From: AC-32 sp963719275
GTDB taxonomy: Bacteria > Actinomycetota > Thermoleophilia > Gaiellales > Gaiellaceae
Direction of reading: 5' to 3'
Assembly: GCA_963719275.1 (NCBI GenBank)
Contig: CAVRBT010000002.1
Coordinates: 83,898-147,897 of the forward strand
DNA: 64,000 nucleotides
In this document: piece after piece, positions 7,839 through 16,390 of the stretch
Layout of the letters: each line of letters opens with the position of its first letter
How positions within the stretch are numbered: position 1 is the stretch's first letter
Program-made: the position numbers and the translations under genes
Notes under the pieces: model-generated
What the model was told of the DNA's origin: nothing
Database searches by the model: none
What the model saw: the letters and a program-made list of their open reading frames with translations, nothing else

Positions 7839-8180
7839 TCAGGAGCTCGTGAGCGTCTTACACGAATCCGCCTGGGAAAACGCCTGTTTCCACGCCCCGT
7901 TGTTTGGATCGAGCGGCTTGAGCTGGTCCAGCACCGACTGCACCGACGACTTGGAGGGCGTTCCGCTCTTGAGCTCGCTGCGGGCCGACTTCAGCCCGGA
8001 CTCCCAGCTCACCAGCGCGCCGCAGACGCCGTTCGCCCACGACGTTCGTTGCGAAGCTGCACTCTCGCCCGTCGTCGTAGTGGAGCTGCTACTGCTGCTC
8101 GAGCCGCACCCGGCAGCTGACATGAGCCCCACCACCGCGAGGGCGGCGGCGAGGCCGAGTCGAGTGTGCTTGGTGAACAT
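7839..8180 (-). CDS. Small secreted lipoprotein, WANGxC family, copy 1
   Basis: 113 residues from ATG 8180. A basic N-terminus and hydrophobic core lead to the lipobox LMSAAGC, with Cys about residue 25 as the lipidation site, followed by a Ser/Thr linker. The mature part begins SWANGVCGALVSWESGLKSARSEL and ends WKQAFSQADSCKTLTSS. The two cysteines and the WANGxCxALVxW and SCxxL motifs recur in the longer lipoprotein at 30568. They could form a disulfide closing a small helical bundle. Anchored outside the membrane; function unknown. Confidence 0.78.
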   Translation of the reverse strand: MFTKHTRLGLAAALAVVGLMSAAGCGSSSSSSSTTTTGESAASQRTSWANGVCGALVSWESGLKSARSELKSGTPSKSSVQSVLDQLKPLDPNNGAWKQAFSQADSCKTLTSS

Positions 8181-8212
8181 CCCCACGTGGCGCGGAGCCG
8201 GCTGAGCGCGCA

Positions 8213-9031
8213 TCAGCTCGCCTTGGCGGCGGCTCGCCCCTCCTTCTTTCCCGGCTCCTTCCGCGGCTCTCCGTCGTCGAGGTGCTGCGAGAAGAACTCG
8301 AGCGCGGTACGCGTCTTCGTCTGTTGCTCGCTGCCGAGGTCGATGCCACGCGAGGAGAGGTACGCGCGCGTCTCGGCTCCGACCTGGAACGCCTCCGACG
8401 GCTCGCATTTCGTCGAGAGCTCGAGGATTCTGGAGCCGTCCGGATACAGCCACGCCTCCACGACGAGCCTGCGCTCGTACCCCTCTGGGGAGTACTTCAG
8501 CTTGAGCACGAGGATCGGCCCGAGGATCGAGAGGTCGTCGAGCTCGATGCCCTCCGGCGCGTGCGCGGAATACAGCGCGCGCTGGTCCTTCGAGAACACC
8601 TTCCGCAACGGCTTCTGGCCCTGGATCGCTTCGAGGACCCTGCCGGGGGCGGGAGTCCCTTTCATCGAGCCCGAGCAGACATACCCCTCGGGCGAGGCGT
8701 CGAGCTCGACGCCGAACGTCGGCGCCTCCCGAATCGAGCGCGGCAGCTCGGACGGGACGACCGGTCGCAGCTTCACGACGGAGTCATCACCTTTCTTCTG
8801 TGCCCGGCGCGCCCGCACGACGAGCCCGTGCTTGTCGAGCGCCAACTCGGGCGTGTCGAAGAAGTACACCTGGCGAATCTCAGCCTGCAGCGGGTCGAGA
8901 CCCAGGGCACGCACCGTCGAGCGGTGAGCCGGCTCGGGCACCGTCAGCTTCAGCTCGACCGAGTCGACGTCCTGGATCAGCGCCACGAGCTTCTGGAGCT
9001 CCTCGTCGGAGAGCGCAGTCGCGGTAGCCAT
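8213..9031 (-). CDS. CYTH-like domain protein
   Basis: 272 residues. SVELKLTVPE near residue 24 resembles the ExExK strand that opens CYTH domains (triphosphate tunnel enzymes such as thiamine triphosphatase and class IV adenylate cyclase). VYFFDTPELALDKHGLVVRARRAQ and SVVKLRPV follow in the family order (YFDTxxxxLxxxGxxLRxR, then KxR). Later LVLKLKYSPEGYERRLVVEAWLYPDGSRILELSTKC supplies more tunnel strands. The C-terminus is a Lys/Glu-rich tail. It likely binds or hydrolyses a polyphosphate compound. An operator lies 54 bp upstream, shared with the divergent sulfatase. Confidence 0.72.
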   Translation of the reverse strand: MATATALSDEELQKLVALIQDVDSVELKLTVPEPAHRSTVRALGLDPLQAEIRQVYFFDTPELALDKHGLVVRARRAQKKGDDSVVKLRPVVPSELPRSIREAPTFGVELDASPEGYVCSGSMKGTPAPGRVLEAIQGQKPLRKVFSKDQRALYSAHAPEGIELDDLSILGPILVLKLKYSPEGYERRLVVEAWLYPDGSRILELSTKCEPSEAFQVGAETRAYLSSRGIDLGSEQQTKTRTALEFFSQHLDDGEPRKEPGKKEGRAAAKAS

Positions 9032-9085
9032 CGATCGTCCTTTCCTGAAAGGTCGCGCCCAGGATCCGACTTCGAGCCTCCGGCC

Positions 9086-9105
9086 ACATCACCCGTTCCG
9101 GATGA
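9086..9105 (-). promoter_or_regulatory. 20-bp inverted-repeat operator, site 5
   Basis: On the minus strand TCATCCGGAACGGGTGATGT. It lies between the CYTH-like gene and the sulfatase, 54 bp and 117 bp from their start codons. Confidence 0.6.
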
Positions 9106-9222
9106 GCTGACTGCGGCACGAAGAGATGGCGCCACGGCCTCCGATTCATGCGAACTGGATGACGACCGCCCCCGGAAGCTCTGGTTCGATCGAGCTATCT
9201 CTGCACGGAAGGAGTGCGACCC

Positions 9223-11625
9223 ATGGGCGAAGACACGATCGACCGCACGAGGCTACCGATCCGGCGGCCGCCGTTCGCAGGCGTGACCAAGCGGACCCTC
9301 GAGGGCTCGGAGCCGGACTGGAACCAGGCAATGCACGTGACGCCTCCGGACGGAGCGCCGAACGTCCTGCTCATCCTCATCGACGATGCCGGCTTCGGAA
9401 ACCCGAGCACGTTCGGCGGGCCGATCGACACGCCCAACTACACCCGCATGGCCGAGGAGGGCCTTCGCTACAACCGCTTCCACGTGACCGCGGTCTGTTC
9501 TCCGACGCGGGCGGCGATGCTCACGGGTCGCAACCAACACCGCGTCGGATTCGGCCTCGTCGCCGAGTTCTCGGGCCCCTTCCCCGGCTACAACGCCACC
9601 ATCCCGCGCGACTGCGCGACGCTCCCGCGGATCCTGCAGGAGAACGGCTACATGACCGCGGCCATCGGCAAGTGGCACCTGACGCCCGACGACCAGCAGG
9701 GATCGAGCGGGCCCTTCGACCGCTGGCCCACCGGGCTCGGGTTCGACTACTACTGGGGCTTCCTCGGCGGCGAGGCGGGCCAGTACGACCCGCTCATCAC
9801 CGAGAACCAGAAGGTCCTGGGCGCTCCCGAGGGCGAGGACGGCAAGCCCTACTACTTCCCGGACGACATGCCGGTGAAGGCGACCGACTGGCTGCACCGC
9901 GTTCGCGCCGAACGGCCCGAGGCGCCGTGGCTCATGTACTACGCCACGGGTTGCAGCCACGCCCCTCATCACGTTCCTCAGGAGTGGGCGGACAAGTACA
10001 AGGGCAAGTTCGACGAGGGCTGGGACGTGCTGCGGGAGCGAACGCTTGCCCGTCAGAAGGAGCTCGGGGTGGTACCGCCCGACACGGAGCTGACGGAGAA
10101 CGACGAGATCCCCAAATGGGATTCGCTGAACGAGACGGAGCAGCGCCTGTACACGCGGCAGATGGAGACCTACGCCGGCTACTCGGAGAACGCCGACTGG
10201 AACGTCGGACGCCTGCTCACTGCGATCGAGGAGATGGGCGAGCTGGACAACACGCTCGTCATCTGGATCTGGGGCGACAACGGCGCCAGCATGGAGGGCA
10301 CGCTCAGCGGGACGTTCAACGAGCTGACGACGTTGAACGGGATCCCGCTCACCACCGAGCAGCAGCTCGGCCTCCTGTTCAAGCACGGAGGGCTCGAGGC
10401 CTGGGGCGGCGAGCTGCTGGCACCGCACTACTCTGCGGCGTGGGCGTGGGCGGGCAACTGCCCCTTCGACTGGGGCAAGCAGGTCGCCTCGCACCTCGGC
10501 GGGACGCGCAACCCGCTGGTCGTCCGCTACCCGAAGCTGGTCTCCGACCCGGGCACGCTGCGCAGCCACTTCAGCCATGTGATCGACATCGTTCCGACCG
10601 TGCTCGAGGTCGCGGGCATCCCGGCGCCGGCCAGCGTGGACGGCATCGAGCAGGAGCCGCTGCACGGCTCCACGTTCGCCGACTCGCTCGCCGACGGGAG
10701 CGCGCCCGAGCGCCATACGCAGCAGTACTTCGAAGCGGTCGGCAACAGGGCGATGTACAAGGACGGCTGGTGGCTCGCCATGCGCCTGCCGCGGATCCCC
10801 TGGCTGCTCGACCCCGAGGCGCTACGGAAGTTCGGGCCCGGCTGGGATCCGGACGACGACCCGGTCGAGCTCTACTACCTGCCCGACGATTTCTCCCAGG
10901 CAAAGGATCTTGCGGCCGAGAACCCGGAGAAGGTCGACGAGCTTCGCAAGCTCTTCTGGGAGGAGGCGGAGCGCTACCAGGTGCTGCCGATCCTCGGGGG
11001 GCTCTCGTCCTTCTATGGGATCGTGCCGCCGATTCCCAAGGAATCGCGGTTCACCTACCGCGGGCGGATCGAGAACGTCGCGGCCGGGATGATCCCGCGG
11101 ATCTACAACCACTCGTACACGATCGGCGCCGACCTGGTCGTTCCCGAAGGAGGTGCCGAGGGCGTGATCGTGGCCGCCTTCGACCATCTCGGCGGGTTCA
11201 CGCTCTACGTCCAGGACGGGAAGCTGAAGCACCACTACTCGATGCTGGGCGTGCTCGAATACACGCAGGAGGCGACGACACCTCTTCCGAGCGGAGACGT
11301 CAGCGTCGAGGTCGTGTTTACCGCGGATGAGCCCAAGCCGGCGACGGGCGGCGAGGTGACCCTGCTCGTGAACGGCGAGCCGGTCGCGAACGGCCGCATG
11401 GAGCACACCGTGCCGTCGCGCTTCTCCGGCTACGCGGGGATGGACATCGGCTGCGACAACGGCCTGCCAGTCGACCGCAGCTACGCGGACAGGTCGCCGT
11501 TCCGCTTCACGGGCGAGATCAAGCAGGTCGTCTTCGACATCGCTCCGCACATGAGCGAGGAGGATCGGCAGGCGCTACACGAGCACGCAGAACAGGCGCT
11601 CGCGGCCCATGGCGCCAGCGCCTAG
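9223..11625 (+). CDS. Arylsulfatase, copy 1
   Basis: 800 residues from ATG 9223, with GAAGGAG 8 nt upstream. NVLLILIDDAGFG supplies the calcium-binding aspartates (about residues 54-55). AVCSPTRAAMLTGRN is the sulfatase signature, with Cys about residue 92 converted to formylglycine. GKWHL follows near residue 150, and WGDNGAS near residue 350 supplies further metal ligands. The C-terminal third, from about residue 610, is a beta-rich domain also present in copy 2. It releases sulfate from organic esters, and no signal peptide is visible. Activation needs a maturase, present at 2943. First gene of a likely four-gene unit to 13767. Confidence 0.93.
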   Translation: MGEDTIDRTRLPIRRPPFAGVTKRTLEGSEPDWNQAMHVTPPDGAPNVLLILIDDAGFGNPSTFGGPIDTPNYTRMAEEGLRYNRFHVTAVCSPTRAAMLTGRNQHRVGFGLVAEFSGPFPGYNATIPRDCATLPRILQENGYMTAAIGKWHLTPDDQQGSSGPFDRWPTGLGFDYYWGFLGGEAGQYDPLITENQKVLGAPEGEDGKPYYFPDDMPVKATDWLHRVRAERPEAPWLMYYATGCSHAPHHVPQEWADKYKGKFDEGWDVLRERTLARQKELGVVPPDTELTENDEIPKWDSLNETEQRLYTRQMETYAGYSENADWNVGRLLTAIEEMGELDNTLVIWIWGDNGASMEGTLSGTFNELTTLNGIPLTTEQQLGLLFKHGGLEAWGGELLAPHYSAAWAWAGNCPFDWGKQVASHLGGTRNPLVVRYPKLVSDPGTLRSHFSHVIDIVPTVLEVAGIPAPASVDGIEQEPLHGSTFADSLADGSAPERHTQQYFEAVGNRAMYKDGWWLAMRLPRIPWLLDPEALRKFGPGWDPDDDPVELYYLPDDFSQAKDLAAENPEKVDELRKLFWEEAERYQVLPILGGLSSFYGIVPPIPKESRFTYRGRIENVAAGMIPRIYNHSYTIGADLVVPEGGAEGVIVAAFDHLGGFTLYVQDGKLKHHYSMLGVLEYTQEATTPLPSGDVSVEVVFTADEPKPATGGEVTLLVNGEPVANGRMEHTVPSRFSGYAGMDIGCDNGLPVDRSYADRSPFRFTGEIKQVVFDIAPHMSEEDRQALHEHAEQALAAHGASA

Positions 11626-11687
11626 AGCACGGATGAGTCGGGGCGCTGCCGACCGCAGCGCCCCACTGCCCCGGAAGGAGGACGACC

Positions 11688-12203
11688 ATGAGTGACGAGC
11701 AATTCGACGTGCTGATCGCGGCGTACCTGATCGATGATCTGGCGGAGCGGGACTACGACGCGATCATGGATCTCGTCGAGAGCAAGGCGATCAAGGTGCA
11801 GGGCGTCGTCGTCGCCAGCAAAGACGCGGACGGTGAGATGCACGTCGTCGAGGCCGGCGACCACGCCGTCCGAAAGGGCGCCAAGGTCGCCGGCGGCGTG
11901 GGGCTGGTGGTCGGGCTCTTCGCCCCGCCGCTGCTCGCCGCGACGGCTGTGGGCGCCGGGGTCGGTGCCGCCGCCGGCAAGTTCGCCAAGCACCGCGTCG
12001 AGAGCGGCATTGAGGAGAAGATGGACGGCGTTCTCGCCGCTGGCACCGCGATGCTGATCGCGATCTACGACCACGCCGGCGCGGAGCTGGTCGCAGGTGC
12101 GATCCCGAACGCGATCAGGACGTCGGTGGCGCAGATCGAGGGGACGAAGGCCAAGGACCTGAAGGCGGGCCTCGAGGAGGCCCAGGCGGGCATGACCGCC
12201 TGA
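11688..12203 (+). CDS. DUF1269-like protein
   Basis: 171 residues with AAGGAGG just upstream. The N-terminus (QFDVLIAAYLIDDLAERDYDAIMDLVE, then VVVASKDADGEMHVVE) has the ferredoxin-like alpha/beta pattern and the DxDG turn of DUF1269 proteins. A Gly/Ala-rich hydrophobic segment (GGVGLVVGLFAPPLLAATAVGAGVGAAAGKFA) follows and probably inserts in or lies on the membrane, as in the family. Function unknown. It lies 62 bp after the sulfatase. Confidence 0.68.
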   Translation: MSDEQFDVLIAAYLIDDLAERDYDAIMDLVESKAIKVQGVVVASKDADGEMHVVEAGDHAVRKGAKVAGGVGLVVGLFAPPLLAATAVGAGVGAAAGKFAKHRVESGIEEKMDGVLAAGTAMLIAIYDHAGAELVAGAIPNAIRTSVAQIEGTKAKDLKAGLEEAQAGMTA

Positions 12204-12241
12204 CCGATGTCACCGGCGACAGACGAAGGAGACCTCTCGCC

Positions 12242-13120
12242 ATGAGCAACGATGGTTCCGCCAACCGCGGGCCGGTGGTGATCACTGGCACGTCCACCGG
12301 CATCGGGGCCGCGACCGCGCTCTACCTCGCGGGACAGGGCTTTCAGGTCTTCGCCGGCGTCCGGCGCGAGGCCGACGGCGAGGCACTCCGGCAACGAAGC
12401 TCGAACGGGTTGGCGCCCGTGATCCTCGATATCACAGACGCGGGGATGATCGCCTCCGCGGTCGACAGCGTTTCGGCCGCCGTCGGCAAGCGGGGGCTCG
12501 CCGGGCTCGTCAACAACGCCGGGATCGTGAAGCCGGGTCCACTCGAGCTCCAGCCGATAGACGACTTCCGGAGGCAGCTGGAGGTCAACCTCGTCGGGCA
12601 GGTGGCCGTTACCCAGGCGTTCCTGCCGTTGATCCGGAAGGGGCGAGGCCGGATCGTCAACGTCGGGTCGATCGGCGGGCGGCTGGTCCTGCCTCTCCAC
12701 GGCGCGTACAGCGCGTCGAAGTTCGGCATCGAGGCCGTCACCGACGCTCTCCGGCTCGAGCTACGGCAATGGAAGATCCCCGTCTCGCTGGTCGACCCGG
12801 GGGCGACCGAGTCCGCCATCTTCGGCAAGACGCTTGCGGAGATCGACGAGCTGAAGCGCACACTCGACGAGCAGGGGCGCGACCTGTACGACGCACAGAT
12901 CGATGCGATCCGGCGGACGGTAGAGAAGACGGCCGCCGACGCGGCACCGGCGCTCGTCCTGGCGAAGGCCGTCGGCAGCGCGCTCATGTCCGACAAGCCG
13001 AAGACCCGCTACCTGGCCGGCCACGGTGCCAAGGAGGCCGCCGCGCTCGCACGCACGGCGACCGACGGCCTCAAGGATCGAGCAATCGCCCGCGAGGTCG
13101 GTCTGCCGGCGCCGGAGTGA
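12242..13120 (+). CDS. Short-chain dehydrogenase/reductase
   Basis: 292 residues. TGTSTGIG at about residues 16-23 is the Rossmann NAD(P) motif, NNAG near residue 92 the structural motif, and SIGG...YSASK (Ser, Tyr, Lys) the catalytic triad. Then VDPGATES follows. The sequence fits the classical SDR group that includes retinol- and 17-beta-hydroxysteroid-dehydrogenase-like enzymes. Substrate unknown. AAGGAG precedes the ATG, and the stop overlaps the GTG of the next gene (GTGA). Confidence 0.88.
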   Translation: MSNDGSANRGPVVITGTSTGIGAATALYLAGQGFQVFAGVRREADGEALRQRSSNGLAPVILDITDAGMIASAVDSVSAAVGKRGLAGLVNNAGIVKPGPLELQPIDDFRRQLEVNLVGQVAVTQAFLPLIRKGRGRIVNVGSIGGRLVLPLHGAYSASKFGIEAVTDALRLELRQWKIPVSLVDPGATESAIFGKTLAEIDELKRTLDEQGRDLYDAQIDAIRRTVEKTAADAAPALVLAKAVGSALMSDKPKTRYLAGHGAKEAAALARTATDGLKDRAIAREVGLPAPE

Positions 13121-13767
13121 CGCCCGCCGCGAAGTCCGACTCGAGCCGCCATGCCGTGTGGCTCGAGGTGGCCGCGACCGCGCTGCTCGCGCTCGCAGCG
13201 GTGGCCACCGCATGGAGCGGCTACCAGTCGGCCCGCTGGAACGCCGAGGCGCAGGAGGCAACGAGCCGCACGAACAAGCTCCGATTCGAGGCTGTGCGCG
13301 TACAGGGTCTGGCCGAGGCGCAGGAAGGTGCCGACCTGGCGACGTTCACGCAGTGGGTGGACGCGTACGCCCTGCGCAGGACCGAGTTGGCCAATTTTTA
13401 CTTCAGGCGCTTTCGCGCGGAATTCAAGCCTGCGGTGGTGGCGTGGATCGCCACCAGGCCGTTGAAGAACCCGCACGCCCCGCTGTCCCCGTTCAAGATG
13501 CCGCAGTACCGGCTGGCCGCAAGGGCCGAGGCGCGGCGACTCGACGCCGAGGCCGATGTCTCCTCGGCGAGGAAGGACCGCGACCTCCAGCGGGCGACCA
13601 ACTACGTGCTCGGCGTCGTCCTGTTCGCGGCCGCGCTCTTCTTCGCGGGGATCAGCACGAAGCTGGGGTCGCCGCGACTTCGGATGATCCTGCTCGCCTT
13701 CGGTGTCGCGATCTTCGTCGGCACCGCGGCCTGGATCGCCACCTCGCCGGTCAACGTCGCCGTCTAG
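13117..13767 (+). CDS. Membrane protein related to the 1-583 gene
   Basis: 216 residues from GTG 13117, overlapping the SDR stop. One N-terminal helix (VAATALLALAAVATAWSGYQSARW) is followed by an extracytoplasmic or cytoplasmic helical region of about 120 residues (TFTQWVDAYALRRTELANFYFRRF...KMPQYRLA). Two C-terminal helices close the protein. The partial gene at 1-583 shares the AWSGYxxAxW motif, the FKxAxxAWxAT(R/K)P block and the MPQY motif, so the two are paralogs. Function unknown. It is the last gene of the sulfatase unit. Confidence 0.75.
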   Translation: MTPAAKSDSSRHAVWLEVAATALLALAAVATAWSGYQSARWNAEAQEATSRTNKLRFEAVRVQGLAEAQEGADLATFTQWVDAYALRRTELANFYFRRFRAEFKPAVVAWIATRPLKNPHAPLSPFKMPQYRLAARAEARRLDAEADVSSARKDRDLQRATNYVLGVVLFAAALFFAGISTKLGSPRLRMILLAFGVAIFVGTAAWIATSPVNVAV

Positions 13768-13782
13768 CGCAGCGCGCAGCGT

Positions 13783-14211
13783 TCAGAGGTTCTTGCAGTA
13801 CCAGCGTGTCGCGCTGCCCACCGGACAGCCCTCGATGACGCCGACCGCCTCGTAGCCGAGCCGCTCGTGGAGACCGGCCGCCAGCAGGTCGTAGGCGAGG
13901 AACTGGACGAGGCTGCAGCCGCGTCGTCTCGCCACCGACTCCGCCGCGGCCATCAGTGCGCGCGCGAGCCCGCGGCCCCGGAGCTCCTCGTCGACCCATA
14001 ACGCGTGCAGCTCGCAGCACCCGCCCCAGGTCATGCCAGAGATGCCGGCGAGGATCCGACGGCCGTCGTCCCGAACGAAGATCCCGAACGCTCGGTCCTC
14101 GCCCAGGCCTGCGGCCACGATTGCGGCCGCCGCGACGCGCTCTTCGAGCAGCCCCAGGTCGGCGGGATCCGGGGAGTCCTCGACGACGAGCGGATAGGGG
14201 CCGTCGTTCAC
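13783..14211 (-). CDS. GNAT N-acetyltransferase
   Basis: 142 residues. LHALWVDEELRGRGLARALMAAAESVARRRGC is GNAT motif A, with the acetyl-CoA loop RGRGLA. A glycine-rich strand (ILAGISGMTWGGCCE) precedes it, and FLAYDLLAAGLHERLGYEAVGV after it is the usual motif B ending in a GY/GF pair. The acetyl acceptor is unknown. It is convergent with 13117-13767 and part of a minus-strand run to 16255. Confidence 0.85.
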   Translation of the reverse strand: MNDGPYPLVVEDSPDPADLGLLEERVAAAAIVAAGLGEDRAFGIFVRDDGRRILAGISGMTWGGCCELHALWVDEELRGRGLARALMAAAESVARRRGCSLVQFLAYDLLAAGLHERLGYEAVGVIEGCPVGSATRWYCKNL

Positions 14212-14232
14212 CCGCTGAACGTCGGCGGCCCC

Positions 14233-14652
14233 CTAGCCGGCGACCATCTGCTCCAGCAGGGTGGTCTCGTCGAAGTAGTTCCGGAACGCCGAGATCTTGT
14301 CCCCGCTGAACTCGGCCACCAGAGCGGCCCCGAGCTGGATCTTGCCGCCGGTCGGATCGACGACCGTGTCCTCGTCGAGCCTGAGAGGACCGGAGAACAC
14401 GGCGTTGAGCCGATACTCGACGAAGCCCTTGTTGCCGAAGACGTCGAGCGAGCCGATCTCGACGTCGACGTCCGAGAGGGCTTCCTCCCGGCTGGCGACG
14501 GTGTCCTTCAACTGGTCGAGCGAGCTGACCAGCATGTTCGGGCCCCAGCCGCTGACGTCGGGAGTGAACAGCTGCGGCAGCGCGTCGACGTCCCCCTTGA
14601 TGCACGCCTCGAGAGCGTTCTGCAGAACTTGAGCACGACCGTTTTCAGCCAT
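14233..14652 (-). CDS. SnoaL-like/NTF2-fold protein
   Basis: 139 residues. VLQNALEACIKGDVDALPQLFTPDVSGWGP starts the cone-shaped NTF2 fold. DLDVFGNKGFVEYRLNAVF and GAALVAEFSGDKISAFRNYFDETTLLEQM supply the strand pairs. The last motif (KI..FRNYFD) is typical of SnoaL-like proteins. No active-site set can be assigned with confidence. It may be a hydrolase, an isomerase or a ligand-binding protein. Confidence 0.75.
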   Translation of the reverse strand: MAENGRAQVLQNALEACIKGDVDALPQLFTPDVSGWGPNMLVSSLDQLKDTVASREEALSDVDVEIGSLDVFGNKGFVEYRLNAVFSGPLRLDEDTVVDPTGGKIQLGAALVAEFSGDKISAFRNYFDETTLLEQMVAG

Positions 14653-14681
14653 GACGGTTCCTCACCTCCGGGTTGCGATGA

Positions 14682-14942
14682 CTAGATGCCGAGGATCTTG
14701 GCCTTGGCCGCTGCGAACTCCTCGTCGGTCAGGCTGCCGTTGGCATGCAGCTCGGCCAGGTTCGCGAGCTCGTCGGTATCCGAGCTGGTCGGAGCAGGCG
14801 GAGGCGGTGCGGGCGGCGGCTCTTCGTAGCCCTGGTCCTCGCCTTGATCCTGCGAGCTTCCTCCCGCCCTGCCGGCCGCATAGGCAGCTCCGCCGACCAG
14901 CAGCGCAGTCCGGCGGCGCGTCCGTCGTCGTACGATTCCCAT
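14682..14942 (-). CDS. SHOCT-domain small protein
   Basis: 86 residues. The N-terminus is basic with a short hydrophobic segment (TALLVGGAAYAAGRAGG), then a Gln/Glu/Pro linker. The last 30 residues (LANLAELHANGSLTDEEFAAAKAKILGI) are the SHOCT motif, a two-helix oligomerisation module. The operator at 15006 is 63 bp upstream. Such proteins are small envelope or stress factors of unknown role. Confidence 0.85.
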   Translation of the reverse strand: MGIVRRRTRRRTALLVGGAAYAAGRAGGSSQDQGEDQGYEEPPPAPPPPAPTSSDTDELANLAELHANGSLTDEEFAAAKAKILGI

Positions 14943-15005
14943 CGCTCTCTCCCGTCGTTGCTATTGGGTCAGCGTCGATGGTGCCCCGGCCCCTGCCGGT
15001 CGGCA

Positions 15006-15025
15006 TCATCCAAACGGGGCGAAAC
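15006..15025 (-). promoter_or_regulatory. 20-bp inverted-repeat operator, site 6
   Basis: Plus-strand TCATCCAAACGGGGCGAAAC keeps both half-sites (TCATCC and GGGCGA) but not the TGC end. It lies upstream of the minus-strand SHOCT gene. Confidence 0.5.
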
Positions 15026-15034
15026 CGCGCGGAC

Positions 15035-16255
15035 CTAGCCAGGCCTCTCGACGGACTCGCAGCTGAGCCCGTCGGGGGTTCCTCTGATGCGGCGGCTGTA
15101 GCGCACGCGTAGCGCCGCGTCCGCTCCGACCTCGATCGGGTCCGGCAGGACCCACACCGACGTCGCCCAGCTCGACGTCGGCCACCTCCATGGATTGAGC
15201 GTGTGCGCAATCCCCCGGTGGAGATGCGCGCAGAAGGTCACGGCGACGGCATTCACGATCCCCGGCGCGCCGAGGACGAGGTCGGCCGAGGCATCCACAG
15301 CGGCGACCTCGAACGCGGTGAGGTCGAGTACGGCGAGGACCGCGGGCGGGCCTATGACGGGCCAGGTCGCAACCATCTCGGCCTCGGTCGGGGAGTTCAC
15401 GGGTCCGGGCGCAACCGCATCGACGAGCGGTGCGAAGTCGATCCCGTACAGCCCTCGCCAGCGTTCGAGGGCGGCCCGTCCGAGCGCGCGCTGCCTCGCT
15501 TCCGTCTCCAGTAGCCGGAGCGGCCGAGCGAAGAGCGTGAGTGCGTGCGGGATCAGCCGTGCGTCCGGCTTCAACAGGCGGCGGCGCGCATCGAGCGTCG
15601 TCTCGAGGATCTCCTCCTCGAACGGCTCGTTGCCGATGAGCTCGGACACCAGCAGATCGGCCGGCTCGGGCAGGTCGATCTGGCGCGACCAACCGGAGAC
15701 GAGGGTGATCCGGTCCTCCAGTCCGTTCGCGGCGAACACGCGCTCGGCGACCTCTGCGATGTCGCTGGCCTCGACTGCGTAGACGTGCCGCGCGCCGGCG
15801 CGGGCGGCGGCGATGGCGAGCACACCGCTGCCGGTGCCGAGGTCGAGCGCCACGTCCCCGGGCCGCACGGCCTGCTCGAGCGCGGCCAGGTAGTCGCCGG
15901 TTCGGCGCTCGTCGTGGAGCATCCTCGCGTGCTCCACCGGATCGGCCCAGCCGCTCGGCACGCCCGCGCGGGCTTCCGGCCGTACCAGGGCACCTTCCTC
16001 CAGCAGCATGTTGACGACGCTCAGGCTCGGCGCGAAGTCGGTCGACCCGCGCGGTCCGTTCTCGAGCCGGTCGACCGCGTCCCCGAGGGCCACCGGTCGC
16101 GAAAAGAGCGACAGGATCGCGTATCCCCTCGGCCCGATGTCGACGATCGTCCCGTCCGGGGCGTCCACCAGCACGTGCCCCGCCGCATCGAAGCGCGTAC
16201 GGACGTTGGGCGCCAACTGAAGGCGGGTTTCCGGGGAGAGGTCTGCGTGCTGCAC
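15035..16255 (-). CDS. PRMT-like SAM-dependent methyltransferase
   Basis: 406 residues from GTG 16255. The frame stays open further but would run antisense to the flavodoxin gene. DVALDLGTGSGVLAIAAARAG (about residue 148) is SAM motif I, AVEASDIAE motif post-I, and LLVSELIGNEPFEEEIL resembles the double-E loop of protein arginine methyltransferases. A beta-barrel-like C-terminal half follows, as in that family. The N-terminal 100 residues (LAPNVRTRFDAAGHVLVDAPDGTIVDIGPRGYAIL) look like a winged-helix or PqqD-like domain. The acceptor is unknown. The start is uncertain because no clear ribosome-binding site is seen. Confidence 0.72.
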   Translation of the reverse strand: MQHADLSPETRLQLAPNVRTRFDAAGHVLVDAPDGTIVDIGPRGYAILSLFSRPVALGDAVDRLENGPRGSTDFAPSLSVVNMLLEEGALVRPEARAGVPSGWADPVEHARMLHDERRTGDYLAALEQAVRPGDVALDLGTGSGVLAIAAARAGARHVYAVEASDIAEVAERVFAANGLEDRITLVSGWSRQIDLPEPADLLVSELIGNEPFEEEILETTLDARRRLLKPDARLIPHALTLFARPLRLLETEARQRALGRAALERWRGLYGIDFAPLVDAVAPGPVNSPTEAEMVATWPVIGPPAVLAVLDLTAFEVAAVDASADLVLGAPGIVNAVAVTFCAHLHRGIAHTLNPWRWPTSSWATSVWVLPDPIEVGADAALRVRYSRRIRGTPDGLSCESVERPG

Positions 16256-16292
16256 GCGGCAACCATGGTCAACGATCGCGCCGGGCGCACCT

Positions 16293-16312
16293 TCATCCCC
16301 TGAGGATGATGC
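16293..16312 (+). promoter_or_regulatory. 20-bp inverted-repeat operator, site 7
   Basis: TCATCCCCTGAGGATGATGC, 78 bp before the flavodoxin gene and 37 bp from the divergent methyltransferase start. Its arms form CATCC/GGATG. Confidence 0.65.
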
Positions 16313-16390
16313 GTGCACGCCACGGCTGCGCCAACCTCGTTGAGACAGTGGCCCGACCGCGGACCTCGTAGGACTCGAGGAGAAAGATCG

